Part shown: positions 13,048-22,132 of the stretch, piece by piece
How positions within the stretch are numbered: position 1 is the stretch's first letter
How the letters are laid out: every line of letters starts with the position of its first letter
IMG/VR virus record: IMGVR_UViG_3300009177_000296
Location: 1-24,575 of that record
Length of the DNA: 24,575 nucleotides
Source of the DNA: a virus
Reading direction: 5' to 3' (one strand)
Position numbers and translations under genes: made by a program
The notes under the pieces: model-generated
The model's input: the letters and a program-made list of their open reading frames with translations, nothing else
Told to the model about the DNA's origin: nothing
The model's database searches: none

Positions 13048-16000
13048 ATGAGAAGTCTTTCTCCTTCGGGATGAACTTGCTAATAGCTTCACCCTTACCG
13101 TAAGTCTGAGTACCCATTCCAAGTCCGACTGGCACTACGAACGGTAACAGCTTCGGATCTTCCTTCACCAAGTCCATAATATCACCAACGATTAGAGGCA
13201 CAAACATCTGCGCCAAGCGATCCTCCACTTGAAATGGTTGATACTTGGAAGCGAATGCCAGATCGTGGGCGAACTTCACGACGGGGTGGAGTTTATTCGC
13301 AGCGAACCCGTGTATCACATCCCCTCTCGTCTGTGCGCGAAATCCCTGACCAAGTTCAAAGTCAGAACCAGTAGACGATGAGGTAGTGTGACCACTGATT
13401 AGTCGTGATAGTGCTACTGCATACTGTTGGAATCCAGCCGCAGGATCGATACGTGTATTGCCGATTCGGATCTTCCAGAAGTCAGCACTATTCGGATCGT
13501 TACTAACTTCCGCCCCTGCTAATGCTGCCAGTCCAACAGTTCCACCCCACATCGTAGCAGTACTAATAGCCGACTTGATATACTGCTTACGAATGAATGG
13601 ACTAGCCATCATGTAGGTAGCAGGATTGAGCATCCTCATACGCGAAGCCATGAGTCTAGGACTAAACACTAGATCAGTGAACAATTTCGCGTGTTGCTCG
13701 AATGAGGATTCCTTCCATCCTGGCCCACCAGTTAATGTAGGTCTAGCAATCTTCAGTGGACCACGTCCAGTAGCGGTATTCACGTAGTCAGCGATTTCAC
13801 GCGCATACTTCAAATCAGTGAATGGATTCCTTGCACCCTTACCACCTGACTTGAAGTCTTTATACGCGTCCATCAGTAATGACTCGAATGAGTCTGCTCT
13901 AAGTTGATTCAAGTATGCCGTGTAAGCACGATTAGTAGCTCGCGCATACCGACCGGGTACCGCTTGATACCCCTTCTGTAACATAGTCTCACGCTTAATT
14001 CCAGGCACGTCAGAGCCTAAGAATCCGCCCTTCTCTACCCAGTTGGATGCTAGTGCTTCCTCACGATTAGTCAGATTAGTACCCAAGTCAGAGAGTTTCA
14101 TTCCGACTTTCTCAGCGAATGACTTCTCTACTCTCTGAAGTTCTTCATTGAAATGATTCTGGAATAATGGACGTGCTTTCAAGTCCTCAATAGTTTTCTG
14201 GAATGCACCTTCACTACCCAGAGATTCAGTCATCTGCTTGAATGATGTCCAGAATTTCTTGGAGAACATCATAGGCATACCCTGTCTCAGTGGTGCAGAC
14301 AAGTCACCTGTAGTCGTTACACCACGCGCAAAGTTATACATCTCCCTAAAGACTGATGGAGGCTTCTTCGCCTTACCAGTCTTAGGAACTACAATAGGAG
14401 GATTAGCACCACCACCAGTAGGAGCAGCAGCAGTACTAGGTGACATAGGTGGAGTAGTACCGCCCATACCAGCCTGAGTAGGAGGAGCCTGAGTCGGAGG
14501 AGCCTCAGCAAACTGTGGATTCCTGTATGTCTCATTGACAGGTCCACCTTCAAAATGGTGGTTCACCCATTTCATGACTGAATCAGCAGTCATATGACCA
14601 GAGTGGAATGACTTAGAGAAACTCGCTCCGTCTGGACCATACACATCTAAGAATACTTCCTGATTGCCCTGCATAATCTGGGCGTCAATGATTGCTCTCG
14701 CTTGAGCACGAGTAATGGGTCCATTAGCTTCCGCGGAATCTCTACGGATTCTAACGACTCCACTCTGTTTAATGTCATCAATATTTAATCCTAGTTCTTT
14801 AGCGATAGCATAGTGTGTATCACGAAGTTGATCCTTCATACCCAATACTTCGCCATCGGGTGTAATGAATCTACCCCATTTCATATCAGTTACTGGTACT
14901 AGTCCATCCCTTAACTTTTGGACGATTGGGTGTTCTTGCCCAGTAGTTCTTGCTCCATTTGGTTCACTACTGTTAGGTATTCCTCCCTGTCCTGGGGCTT
15001 CAGCGAAACGGCCTTCTGCCGATCGTCGGATAAGATCAGGCGTAACGTCTGCTCGCCCTCTTGCTGTAGTATGCTGCTGTAGTAAGCTCTGAAACTCTGG
15101 AGCATACCCCCCACCTGGTCCTGAGATAGCTGAGAGAATGGCTTGTTTGGCATTTAACTGTTTCTCCAGATCATAGACACCATGAACCTGCGCCATTGCC
15201 CATGTAAATCCAGCACCTTCTTCACGTGCAATGTTGTGCGTGAATTCATGGATGATAATGTGAAGTAATCTCTGCGCTGCTGCATTAGGATCAGGTGCAT
15301 TCTCGGCAGCACTAAAGAGATTCACTAGAATTGCGTTCTTAGCACCAGCACTAACAGATCCCGGATCAGGTACGTTCAATCCACCCTTGGTACCATCATC
15401 CAGCATGAATCCGAACTTACCAGTCAACTTACCGTATCTCGGCATCAACTGGTTCAGTTCATCTAATACCTTATTCATTACTCCCGCTACGGCTTGCACG
15501 CGAGGAGAGTTATTAAACGCAGCTAGTTCAGCAGGTGTATACCGTCCACCTGAGTTATGAGTGACGAACGCGAGTGGCTGTCCAGTCCGCGCATTAGGAG
15601 CAGGCACCAAGTCCTGATAAGCCTGCTTCAAATCGTTCACTTGATTAGCTTGAACTTGCGCTACCACCTTATCAGCGAATTCCCTTTCGATTGCACGCCT
15701 TACAGGGTCCTTCATACGCTCTCTAGTGGGAGACGTAAGAGGATACAACTTAGCATCACTAGCTGGAACTGTTGGATCGAAATCAAGCAGGAGTCGGTCA
15801 GGCAGATTACCATTTGAACCTACCCAAATAGGCTCAACTCCCTGAAACATTCCACGATTAGTAATGATGCCGTTAATGTATCCGGAGCCAGCACCTTCCT
15901 TCCACTGAGCAGTAGTTGGTACCGAGATATGAACATTAGTACCAGGTGCTGTGATACTACCCACAACTTGACCCGGCACATGTACACTCGGCATCACTAC

Positions 16001-18163
16001 CTTATCAGTAGCATTCATGAAGCTATGTGAATTACCCTTAATATGGACTTCAGCAGGACTGGCAGAGTAGTCTGCGAATTCCTTCAAGTATTTTTCAGCA
16101 GCTTTCATGTTCTCATAGGATGAGTCATGAACTCTCACTACAGTTCCAGTTTCACGAGTGGCAGGTCCAAGATTCTGCTTATGAACCTGAATCCTACCAG
16201 TAATCATTTGTTCAGAAGTGCCACCGAATTCATACTGCCAGTAGTTTCCATCATTTTCCTTAGTGATAGTAGTAACTTCAAACTTATCAGCTCCTAACAG
16301 ATAGGTAGCCTTACCCTCGCCCATTTCACCGATAGGCTTACGACCAGTCAAAGGATCAATCTTACCTCTCTTACCAGATCCAGTCAGTTTGACGTATTCA
16401 TTCTGAATCAGGTCTAATGAGAGTCCCTTACCCCTGTCAGAAACGGTGATAGTTCCACCATTTCGAACATTATTTGCATCTCTAGTAAAGTCCAAGTCTA
16501 CGTTAATTTTACCACCTTGAGGAGTGGCATCAATAGCATTCTGGAGTAGTTCCTTATTAGCAACTCGTGCTCCATGTTCCGCATATTTACCCTGTTGAGC
16601 GCGAAGCATTTCCTCACGATCACCAACTTCCATGCGAATCCATGTCTCGTCGTCTACTGCATTTACATCGTCTACATGTGTCTGCTTATGAGCCTGAGCA
16701 GCAGCTACGTCAGGGTCAGGATTACCACCAGCAGCACGCCATGCCTTCATAGCAGGAGTGTTATAGTGTGGATGATTAGGATCATCCGCTGCTCCCATTT
16801 CTGAAATACCGTTAGGCTGCTCACCTGTGTCATTAACATAACCATTTTCTCGGTCTGCTAATTTGTGAGCTTCATCATAGTCATACGTCTTATGGATGAG
16901 ATTGTCATTCTCATCATATACATTGTATCTCTTATACCTTTCCGGAGTTGTATCCTGATAGCCACGTGGAGCACCAGCCGCAGATACAGTTGGATCTTCA
17001 AATCCTTCAATCTTCTTGAAGATACCATCACCTTCAGGAGTCAGACCCACCAGTTCATATCCTTGACCTTCAAGGTTACGAATACTGACATCATTCATCT
17101 TGTCTTTCTTAGCGATGAATCCATCATCTTCATGGAATGGTGTCCACGATGATGGAATCTGTTCACCAGTAGGTGGTGAGGTCTGTCCGGCAGCTTCTCT
17201 TTCAGCCTTAGCACGCATGTATTGACTGAATGCCGTATTGCTCAGATCTTCAGCAGGAGGTGCAGCGTTTGGATCAGTTTTCACCCACTGCGGTAGACCT
17301 TCTGGACTACGTAAACTTGGATCAGGTGCGTATCCACTCTTACGCAGCATTTCACGTGATCCCGCATCGGCCTGACCACTTAATGTAGCCTTACCATCAG
17401 CCTCGAATCTAACTCCCGGAATACCCGATTCTGTAGCAGGAGGGGGAGGTACAGTTTTAGCTGAAGGAGGTGCCATATCATCCACTGTATTAGTGAATTG
17501 AGTAGCTCCAGATAGTGGGATTGGAGGAGGTGGTACTTCAGCCTGAGCAACTTCAGGCATACCCCTCATACGCATTTTAGATGGAAGTGTACCAGTCAGT
17601 AAGCCACCCGCGGCTCCAAATAATCCACCACCTAATGCACCTTCTTCAATAGTACTGAAACTAGGTGCTCTACCTGTATTGGCGTAACTAGTAGGAATAG
17701 TAGCCGCAGCACCTAATGCCGCGCCTTGTAATCCGTGTGATATTGGTGCTCTTACTGCATACTTCGCTAGATCAGCAGCAGTAGCTCCCACTCCAGGCAT
17801 TTTACCAGCGAATGGAATAGCACCAACCACACCTTGCACACCAATGTTCCACGGGTTCTGATCTTCACCCGCGTACCATTCACGTAGACTCTCGCCTAAT
17901 CCTGCACCTACGGCACCACCACCGATAGTACCGATTGGACCCGCGAGTGAGCCTATTGCAGAGCCAGCTACAGCCGGGATAGTCTGTAGTCCCATCTCTA
18001 TAGCCCAGTCACCCCATCCCTTCTCCTGTGGCTGTTGTTGCGGCTGTGGAGTAGGTTGACTATAGTCATATGGCTGGAAAGTAGGAATAGTAGGACTAGA
18101 CATACTACTCTGGCTAGGGTCATACGGCTGAAAAGTAGGGAGAAATGGAGTCTGTTGAGGCAT
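13025..18163 (-). CDS. Giant virion-type protein with GHKL ATPase and zincin-like domains
   Basis: The 1712-residue product starts at the ATG at 18161-18163 after an AGGTGA site. Residues 1-50 are Pro/Gln-rich. Residues 60-190 carry Gly/Ala-rich segments typical of membrane-interacting virion proteins. Residues about 530-690 form a GHKL (Hsp90/MutL/histidine kinase) ATPase core: N-box KELLQNAIDA (E538, N542, D545), G1 SDRGKGL (D576-G580) and G2 GEMGEGKAT (612-620). HEFTH at 972-976 is a zincin motif. Pro/Thr-rich linkers separate these from a C-terminal region (about 1265-1712) with GDLSAPLRQG, NREEALASNW and RAYTAYLNQLRADSF. This resembles the C-terminal domain of large phage 'polyvalent' or ejected proteins (family memory, unchecked). 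It is probably packaged and injected with DNA. ATP and zinc residues are intact; activity is inferred. Confidence 0.88.
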   Translation of the reverse strand: MPQQTPFLPTFQPYDPSQSSMSSPTIPTFQPYDYSQPTPQPQQQPQEKGWGDWAIEMGLQTIPAVAGSAIGSLAGPIGTIGGGAVGAGLGESLREWYAGEDQNPWNIGVQGVVGAIPFAGKMPGVGATAADLAKYAVRAPISHGLQGAALGAAATIPTSYANTGRAPSFSTIEEGALGGGLFGAAGGLLTGTLPSKMRMRGMPEVAQAEVPPPPIPLSGATQFTNTVDDMAPPSAKTVPPPPATESGIPGVRFEADGKATLSGQADAGSREMLRKSGYAPDPSLRSPEGLPQWVKTDPNAAPPAEDLSNTAFSQYMRAKAEREAAGQTSPPTGEQIPSSWTPFHEDDGFIAKKDKMNDVSIRNLEGQGYELVGLTPEGDGIFKKIEGFEDPTVSAAGAPRGYQDTTPERYKRYNVYDENDNLIHKTYDYDEAHKLADRENGYVNDTGEQPNGISEMGAADDPNHPHYNTPAMKAWRAAGGNPDPDVAAAQAHKQTHVDDVNAVDDETWIRMEVGDREEMLRAQQGKYAEHGARVANKELLQNAIDATPQGGKINVDLDFTRDANNVRNGGTITVSDRGKGLSLDLIQNEYVKLTGSGKRGKIDPLTGRKPIGEMGEGKATYLLGADKFEVTTITKENDGNYWQYEFGGTSEQMITGRIQVHKQNLGPATRETGTVVRVHDSSYENMKAAEKYLKEFADYSASPAEVHIKGNSHSFMNATDKVVMPSVHVPGQVVGSITAPGTNVHISVPTTAQWKEGAGSGYINGIITNRGMFQGVEPIWVGSNGNLPDRLLLDFDPTVPASDAKLYPLTSPTRERMKDPVRRAIEREFADKVVAQVQANQVNDLKQAYQDLVPAPNARTGQPLAFVTHNSGGRYTPAELAAFNNSPRVQAVAGVMNKVLDELNQLMPRYGKLTGKFGFMLDDGTKGGLNVPDPGSVSAGAKNAILVNLFSAAENAPDPNAAAQRLLHIIIHEFTHNIAREEGAGFTWAMAQVHGVYDLEKQLNAKQAILSAISGPGGGYAPEFQSLLQQHTTARGRADVTPDLIRRSAEGRFAEAPGQGGIPNSSEPNGARTTGQEHPIVQKLRDGLVPVTDMKWGRFITPDGEVLGMKDQLRDTHYAIAKELGLNIDDIKQSGVVRIRRDSAEANGPITRAQARAIIDAQIMQGNQEVFLDVYGPDGASFSKSFHSGHMTADSVMKWVNHHFEGGPVNETYRNPQFAEAPPTQAPPTQAGMGGTTPPMSPSTAAAPTGGGANPPIVVPKTGKAKKPPSVFREMYNFARGVTTTGDLSAPLRQGMPMMFSKKFWTSFKQMTESLGSEGAFQKTIEDLKARPLFQNHFNEELQRVEKSFAEKVGMKLSDLGTNLTNREEALASNWVEKGGFLGSDVPGIKRETMLQKGYQAVPGRYARATNRAYTAYLNQLRADSFESLLMDAYKDFKSGGKGARNPFTDLKYAREIADYVNTATGRGPLKIARPTLTGGPGWKESSFEQHAKLFTDLVFSPRLMASRMRMLNPATYMMASPFIRKQYIKSAISTATMWGGTVGLAALAGAEVSNDPNSADFWKIRIGNTRIDPAAGFQQYAVALSRLISGHTTSSSTGSDFELGQGFRAQTRGDVIHGFAANKLHPVVKFAHDLAFASKYQPFQVEDRLAQMFVPLIVGDIMDLVKEDPKLLPFVVPVGLGMGTQTYGKGEAISKFIPKEKDFSFTGGQLY

Positions 18164-18170
18164 TTATCAC

Positions 18171-19838
18171 CTACTTTACAATGAAGCCCTGAACACGAGC
18201 GATGTCAATATTCGCCTGATTATTTTCAATAGTTCCCAGTTTTCTACCATTCTTGTCATACACATTTACACGCCGTCCAGCCTGAACTTCAGCATCCTGT
18301 TGTGCAATAGGCATAGGCTGATTACTAACACCAGGCTTATACGGAATATTCGGCATTTGTCCAAGATTAACTTGAACCTCTTGGGGTTTAGGAGTTGTTT
18401 GAAAGTTAGGTTGATTAGTTCTACCAGCTTCAGGATTAAGAAATCCTGGAATATTAAGCATATTCGGACCCGGTTGCTGTTGGTCCGTATTCACAATTCC
18501 TGATGGTCCAGCTGGTGTATTTCTAATCCGTCCACTCTTATCAAACTGTAGATTGATACCCTGACTTGCAGCTTGAGGAGTCGGACCCAGTCCTGTAGAA
18601 GCCTTTGCACTAGGCTTTGCCACAGGCATACCAGGAGGTGGTGCAGCAGTCTGACCACCGTCGTCACTGAACATTTCAGGATACAGTTTCCGTAGTAATG
18701 CCTGATATTCTTCACGATCCTCTGCATCAGCCTTATCAGACTGTAACCAACTAGCCTCGTCAGACGGAGGATTATTCAGCTTGAACTTACCATCAGCAGT
18801 CTGAGTAATCCACTTACGCGCTTTCGAGTTAGTATAGAACAGTCCTTCCATCTGCATTTGACGGTTGGCTTCTGCATCCTTAGCGCCTAATGCACCTTTT
18901 CTACCAGTACCACCTTCACCGTCACCGCCACCCGTACCTGCACCAGCTTTACCCGGCACAGTCTGCTTAACCTGCACCTGTCCCTCAGTAGTCTTACCGA
19001 TTTCAGCCATCTTGTATTCATGCTTCAATCTGGCTAATTCAGTAGGTGAGTAGTCGGATGCTTCTCCCGCTTCCCACGTTTCACCATTAGGATACGTGCC
19101 GTATAGTTTGTTTCCTACGACTTTGAAGGATGCACCTTCTTGTTTAGCCGCGTATGCCTGAGCCTTACGCATATTGATTTCATTTACTGCCTTATTATTT
19201 GCGTCAATTCCAGCTTGTTTAGCTGCTGCTGTCTTTTCTTGTGTTCTAGTACGATCAGCAGCTACTTCAGCATTGACCATAGTAGCACCGGCCTGACGAC
19301 CAATGTTATTCGAGTTATTCTCTAGTGTTGCAGCCTGTTGAGCAGGTGTAATCTGATCCTTCCATGCCGTGACGTCGCGCATGTATGGAGCATACATCAT
19401 TTTATAGCCTACTTCTGGTCCACCACCTTGAAACATTCCAGTTTGTTTATTATATTGTCCCATTGAACCAATTCCAGCCGCTATTCTAGTGCCGATTCCA
19501 GGCTTATTCATCTTTGGTGCATTATTCACCAGTTCATTAAATCGATCTGATGCTTTAGTCTCCTGAGGAAAGAATTTATTCATCAATTCAATCCGACGTT
19601 GCATTTCCAGATTGATATCATTCTGTGGATCAGGTGGTGCTACCTCAGGTGGTGCCTGTGGAGGAGGCGGTACACCGGGCACAGTTACAGGATCGAACCC
19701 ATTAGTCTGAAACGGATTCTCAGACTGCGTAGGATCGAATGGATTTACAGGAAATGGATTGACGTTACCATTACCCATACCTCCAAAGATAGCCTGCTGG
19801 CGTAACTTAGTGGGGTCAAAATTGTAATCGTAAGCCAT
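18171..19838 (-). CDS. Pro/Gly/Gln-rich virion-type protein, 555 residues
   Basis: The ATG at 19836-19838 overlaps the previous stop (TAATG) and has a strong GGAGG six bases before it (19843-19847). The N-terminus is a low-complexity NPF/FDP-rich region (VNPFPVNPFDPTQSENPF), then a Pro-rich stretch. The middle (about 70-300) is largely helical and Ala/Gln/Lys-rich, with no catalytic motif. A Gly-rich hinge follows (about 305-320), then further helical and Pro-rich segments. The C-terminus looks like a small beta fold with VNVYDKNGRKLGTIENN. Its position between the repeat protein and the giant GHKL protein suggests an internal or ejected structural protein. No enzymatic role is suggested. Confidence 0.8.
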   Translation of the reverse strand: MAYDYNFDPTKLRQQAIFGGMGNGNVNPFPVNPFDPTQSENPFQTNGFDPVTVPGVPPPPQAPPEVAPPDPQNDINLEMQRRIELMNKFFPQETKASDRFNELVNNAPKMNKPGIGTRIAAGIGSMGQYNKQTGMFQGGGPEVGYKMMYAPYMRDVTAWKDQITPAQQAATLENNSNNIGRQAGATMVNAEVAADRTRTQEKTAAAKQAGIDANNKAVNEINMRKAQAYAAKQEGASFKVVGNKLYGTYPNGETWEAGEASDYSPTELARLKHEYKMAEIGKTTEGQVQVKQTVPGKAGAGTGGGDGEGGTGRKGALGAKDAEANRQMQMEGLFYTNSKARKWITQTADGKFKLNNPPSDEASWLQSDKADAEDREEYQALLRKLYPEMFSDDGGQTAAPPPGMPVAKPSAKASTGLGPTPQAASQGINLQFDKSGRIRNTPAGPSGIVNTDQQQPGPNMLNIPGFLNPEAGRTNQPNFQTTPKPQEVQVNLGQMPNIPYKPGVSNQPMPIAQQDAEVQAGRRVNVYDKNGRKLGTIENNQANIDIARVQGFIVK

Positions 19839-21481
19839 TATGGACCTCCGAAGTAGTTACGCTGTTGGCTCACTGATGGCTGTTGATATCCGAACGATGG
19901 CTGCTGGAACGAAATATTACCATTAGAATAGCCACCATTAGGTGGAACGTATGGAGGAGTAGTTGGGCCAATGCCACCTGTCGGTTGCTGTTGCTGAGGA
20001 TTATTAAAGATAGTATTATATGCATTAGCACCAGCACCAGCCATGTTAATAATCTGACCAGTTCTGTCCATAGTTTGTTCAAATGCACCAGGCTGATTCA
20101 GTGCTAAATTAGTACCATTCACCATGCCAATACCCTGATTAGCACCAGTATTAACTGCTGATAAAGCCTGATTACCGAACAGTTGTGAGGCTCCAGGAGT
20201 AGTTCCATATAGATTCTGCATTCCACCTAATGCAGCTAATCTAGTTGCTGTATCCTGCTGATTTGCAGCCGCACGAGCAGCAGCATTAGATGCTCCAGCA
20301 GCATTCTGCTGAGACTGCATGGCACGCTGTGCATCAGCATTATAGGTCTGACCCTGATAGTTCAGATTAGCATTGAACTGGCCCATGTTGTTAGCTTGAC
20401 CAGCGTTAAACATGCCAATTTGATTACCTTGACCAGCGTTAAACTGGCTAGTATTCATGTCGTTATTGATATCGAACTGCTGACCAGCGAATGCTTGACC
20501 AGAGTTGTACTGATCTGCATTCAGACGATTAGAGATATCGAATTGATTCCCTTGAAACGCCTGATTCGAGTTGAACTTAGATGCATCTAATTGCTGACCA
20601 GCATTGAATTGATCCGCACCCAGTTGGTTGGAAATATCGAATTGACGGCCCTGATTAGCCTGTCCAGCATTGAAAATATCACCTTGCATCTGTGCATTGA
20701 GGCGATTACCTTCAATTCCTGACATTCCACCAAGTCCAGCCAGTCTACCAGCATTACGAGCCTGAGCAATACCTGCATCTACGTTCTGTGACGCATCTGC
20801 CATGCCCTGACCCTGTTCACGCGCCATCTTCACCTGTGCTGCGATAGCATTAGGTGAGTATCCACCCTGTAGTGAACGCTGTTGACCTACGTTTCTAGCA
20901 GCATTTGCATACGCGGCTCTGATTGGAGCAATTCCACGAGCGCGCATGTCAGCAATATCCTGACCAGAGTATCCACCTGTCTTGGAGAATTCTTCATATC
21001 CTCCATAAGACTTAAATGGATCTGATGCAGTTACACGCTCGATATTGTTACCCAATTTACCAGCAGTTACACCGTTGCCAGCACTCACTCTTTCCATTGG
21101 ATTCAACTGTTGAGCAGTTACGCGCTCCAATGGACCCAATGAGCGATTAGTAGCAGTCTGCTGTCCTGCACGTTCAGCAGATACGCGCTCAGGACTGACG
21201 AGATATGGATTGTAGGAGCCATTAAACTCACCACCTCCACCACCGCCACCCCCACCTGACTGACCACCTCCACCAGAGGCTAGGTCACGGTAGTTATTCA
21301 TCATATCAGTGTAGTTACCATAATCAGCTTCGGATGAGCGTCCATAGTTGTAGGACGCAGTATCCACTAGCGGAGCCTGTTGGCTCTCGAATCGCTGATT
21401 CTGGTAATTAACCTGATTACGCATCTCATCTCTAGGTGCTCCCGGAGATGGCTGCTGATTCTTGTTCTTATCTGAACCCAT
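19838..21481 (-). CDS. Virion-type protein with eleven 11-residue repeats, 547 residues
   Basis: The ATG at 21479-21481 follows GAGG (21486-21489). The N-terminus is Gln/Asn-rich, then a poly-Gly linker (residues 69-84), then four copies of ERV[S/T]A (98, 119, 130, 148). Residues about 175-265 are Ala-rich helix. Residues 270-390 hold eleven uninterrupted repeats of exactly 11 residues, each starting F or Y followed by N or D (F270, F281, F292, and so on to Y380), with Gln and Gly at fixed places. Eleven-residue spacing suits a right-handed coiled coil or a beta-solenoid-like rod. An Ala-rich and then Pro/Gln-rich tail follows. It is likely an internal or ejection-channel protein; no enzymatic motif is seen. 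Confidence 0.85.
   Translation of the reverse strand: MGSDKNKNQQPSPGAPRDEMRNQVNYQNQRFESQQAPLVDTASYNYGRSSEADYGNYTDMMNNYRDLASGGGGQSGGGGGGGGGEFNGSYNPYLVSPERVSAERAGQQTATNRSLGPLERVTAQQLNPMERVSAGNGVTAGKLGNNIERVTASDPFKSYGGYEEFSKTGGYSGQDIADMRARGIAPIRAAYANAARNVGQQRSLQGGYSPNAIAAQVKMAREQGQGMADASQNVDAGIAQARNAGRLAGLGGMSGIEGNRLNAQMQGDIFNAGQANQGRQFDISNQLGADQFNAGQQLDASKFNSNQAFQGNQFDISNRLNADQYNSGQAFAGQQFDINNDMNTSQFNAGQGNQIGMFNAGQANNMGQFNANLNYQGQTYNADAQRAMQSQQNAAGASNAAARAAANQQDTATRLAALGGMQNLYGTTPGASQLFGNQALSAVNTGANQGIGMVNGTNLALNQPGAFEQTMDRTGQIINMAGAGANAYNTIFNNPQQQQPTGGIGPTTPPYVPPNGGYSNGNISFQQPSFGYQQPSVSQQRNYFGGP
20312..20674 (-). repeat. 33-bp periodic array encoding eleven 11-residue repeats
   Basis: The coding strand shows a 33-base period for 363 bases. 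Each unit begins with a Phe or Tyr codon, then Asn or Asp, giving consensus F-[ND]-x-[GS]-[QN]-x5-Q. DNA copies are diverged while the aromatic and polar positions are kept, so selection acts on the protein. The array has no gaps or insertions. Confidence 0.92.
21026..21190 (-). repeat. Four dispersed ERV(S/T)A motifs
   Basis: Residues 98-102, 119-123, 130-134 and 148-152 of the 547-residue protein read ERVSA, ERVTA, ERVSA and ERVTA. Spacings are 21, 11 and 18 residues. Each is preceded by Pro-x or Asn-Ile, suggesting repeated short binding or assembly motifs. Confidence 0.7.
21230..21277 (-). repeat. Poly-Gly codon tract
   Basis: Residues 69-84 of the 547-residue protein are Ser, Gln, Glu or Gly, with twelve or more glycines, encoded by a CCACC-type run on the + strand. 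It is a flexible linker between the polar N-terminus and the repeat-bearing part. Confidence 0.75.
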
Positions 21482-21487
21482 GTGTCC

Positions 21488-21859
21488 TCACAAATCCAAA
21501 ACGAGAGATTGACCTTGGGGTAATCTAAACCCAGTCCTGATTAAACGTCTGGCATAGGTAGGATTCTGACTCCATGCGTACATTCGGTCATATCCCATCC
21601 TATTGCAGACGAATTTGGATGCGTCAAGCATCTGGTACAGAGCTTTAGCTCTGGTTTTTGGATCTCGTGAGAGATCAGTTACTAGTATGCACTCTGGTAT
21701 GGAACGGACACCACCTGCGGTGATGATACCGGATTCATCCTCTACCACGAAGGCACATATAAACTTGAGAAACTCTGGAAAATCTGATTCATGTGCGAAG
21801 TGCTGCTCATGGAGTTCTCTTAATTTGTCAAGATCATTCGGATGTAGTGCGCGTATCAT
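21488..21859 (-). CDS. GNAT-like acetyltransferase-fold protein, 123 residues
   Basis: The ATG overlaps the stop of the upstream gene (ATGA at 21856-21859). The N-terminus MIRALHPNDLDKLRELHEQHF matches the first strand and helix of GNAT proteins. A strand pair FVVEDESGIITAGGV and ILVTDLSRD follows, then a helix (RAKALYQMLDASKFVCNRMG) and the closing YDRMYAWSQNPTYARRLIRTGF segment, where GNAT proteins carry their last strands. The usual acetyl-CoA loop (Q/R-x-x-G-x-G/A) is weak here (SRDPKTRAKA), so catalytic activity is uncertain. GNAT-like proteins are often encoded in phage tail clusters. Assignment rests on fold pattern only. Confidence 0.75.
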   Translation of the reverse strand: MIRALHPNDLDKLRELHEQHFAHESDFPEFLKFICAFVVEDESGIITAGGVRSIPECILVTDLSRDPKTRAKALYQMLDASKFVCNRMGYDRMYAWSQNPTYARRLIRTGFRLPQGQSLVLDL

Positions 21860-22131
21860 GGCACTAGTGGTGTAAATGGAAATCCGGGTGGATTAGGTGG
21901 ATGCGCATCCTTCCAATGTTGGACTACAGCATCAGTCCACAGGAAATTGGCTATATCTTGCACCCTCTGAGGGCGCGTAGATACGTCATCTCCAGGAACG
22001 AGTACATATCGCATGTAAGTACGCGATAGTTCTACAGCATCCTCTTTGACGACGGTATCTTCTCTAACTTGTATCTGAGATTCTTCGAGAATCTCGATAA
22101 CTCCAATTACAATTTCTTTTGTGAGCGGCAT
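21856..22131 (-). CDS. Small conserved tail-cluster protein, 91 residues
   Basis: The frame is open upstream to 22263, but the ATG at 22129-22131 lies one base after the stop of the tail fibre gene, so 91 residues is the likely product. It begins MPLTKEIVIGVIEILEESQI and continues with QVREDTVVKED, RYVLVPGDDVS and DIANFLWTDAVVQHW, ending in a Pro-rich tail. From memory, similar small proteins of unknown function occur next to phage tail fibre genes (pattern EILE...Q.R...I.EDG...RH.L.PGDD). Its stop overlaps the GNAT-like start by four bases. No function can be named. Confidence 0.78.
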   Translation of the reverse strand: MPLTKEIVIGVIEILEESQIQVREDTVVKEDAVELSRTYMRYVLVPGDDVSTRPQRVQDIANFLWTDAVVQHWKDAHPPNPPGFPFTPLVP

Positions 22132-22132
22132 G

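Noticed and set aside
14238-14477. Plus-strand frame inside the giant gene
   Set aside because: Low-complexity shadow of a Pro/Ala/Gly-rich linker on the other strand.
20312-20674. Periodic 33-base pattern as a possible CRISPR array
   Set aside because: There are no spacers, the units are contiguous and diverged, and the period keeps protein positions.
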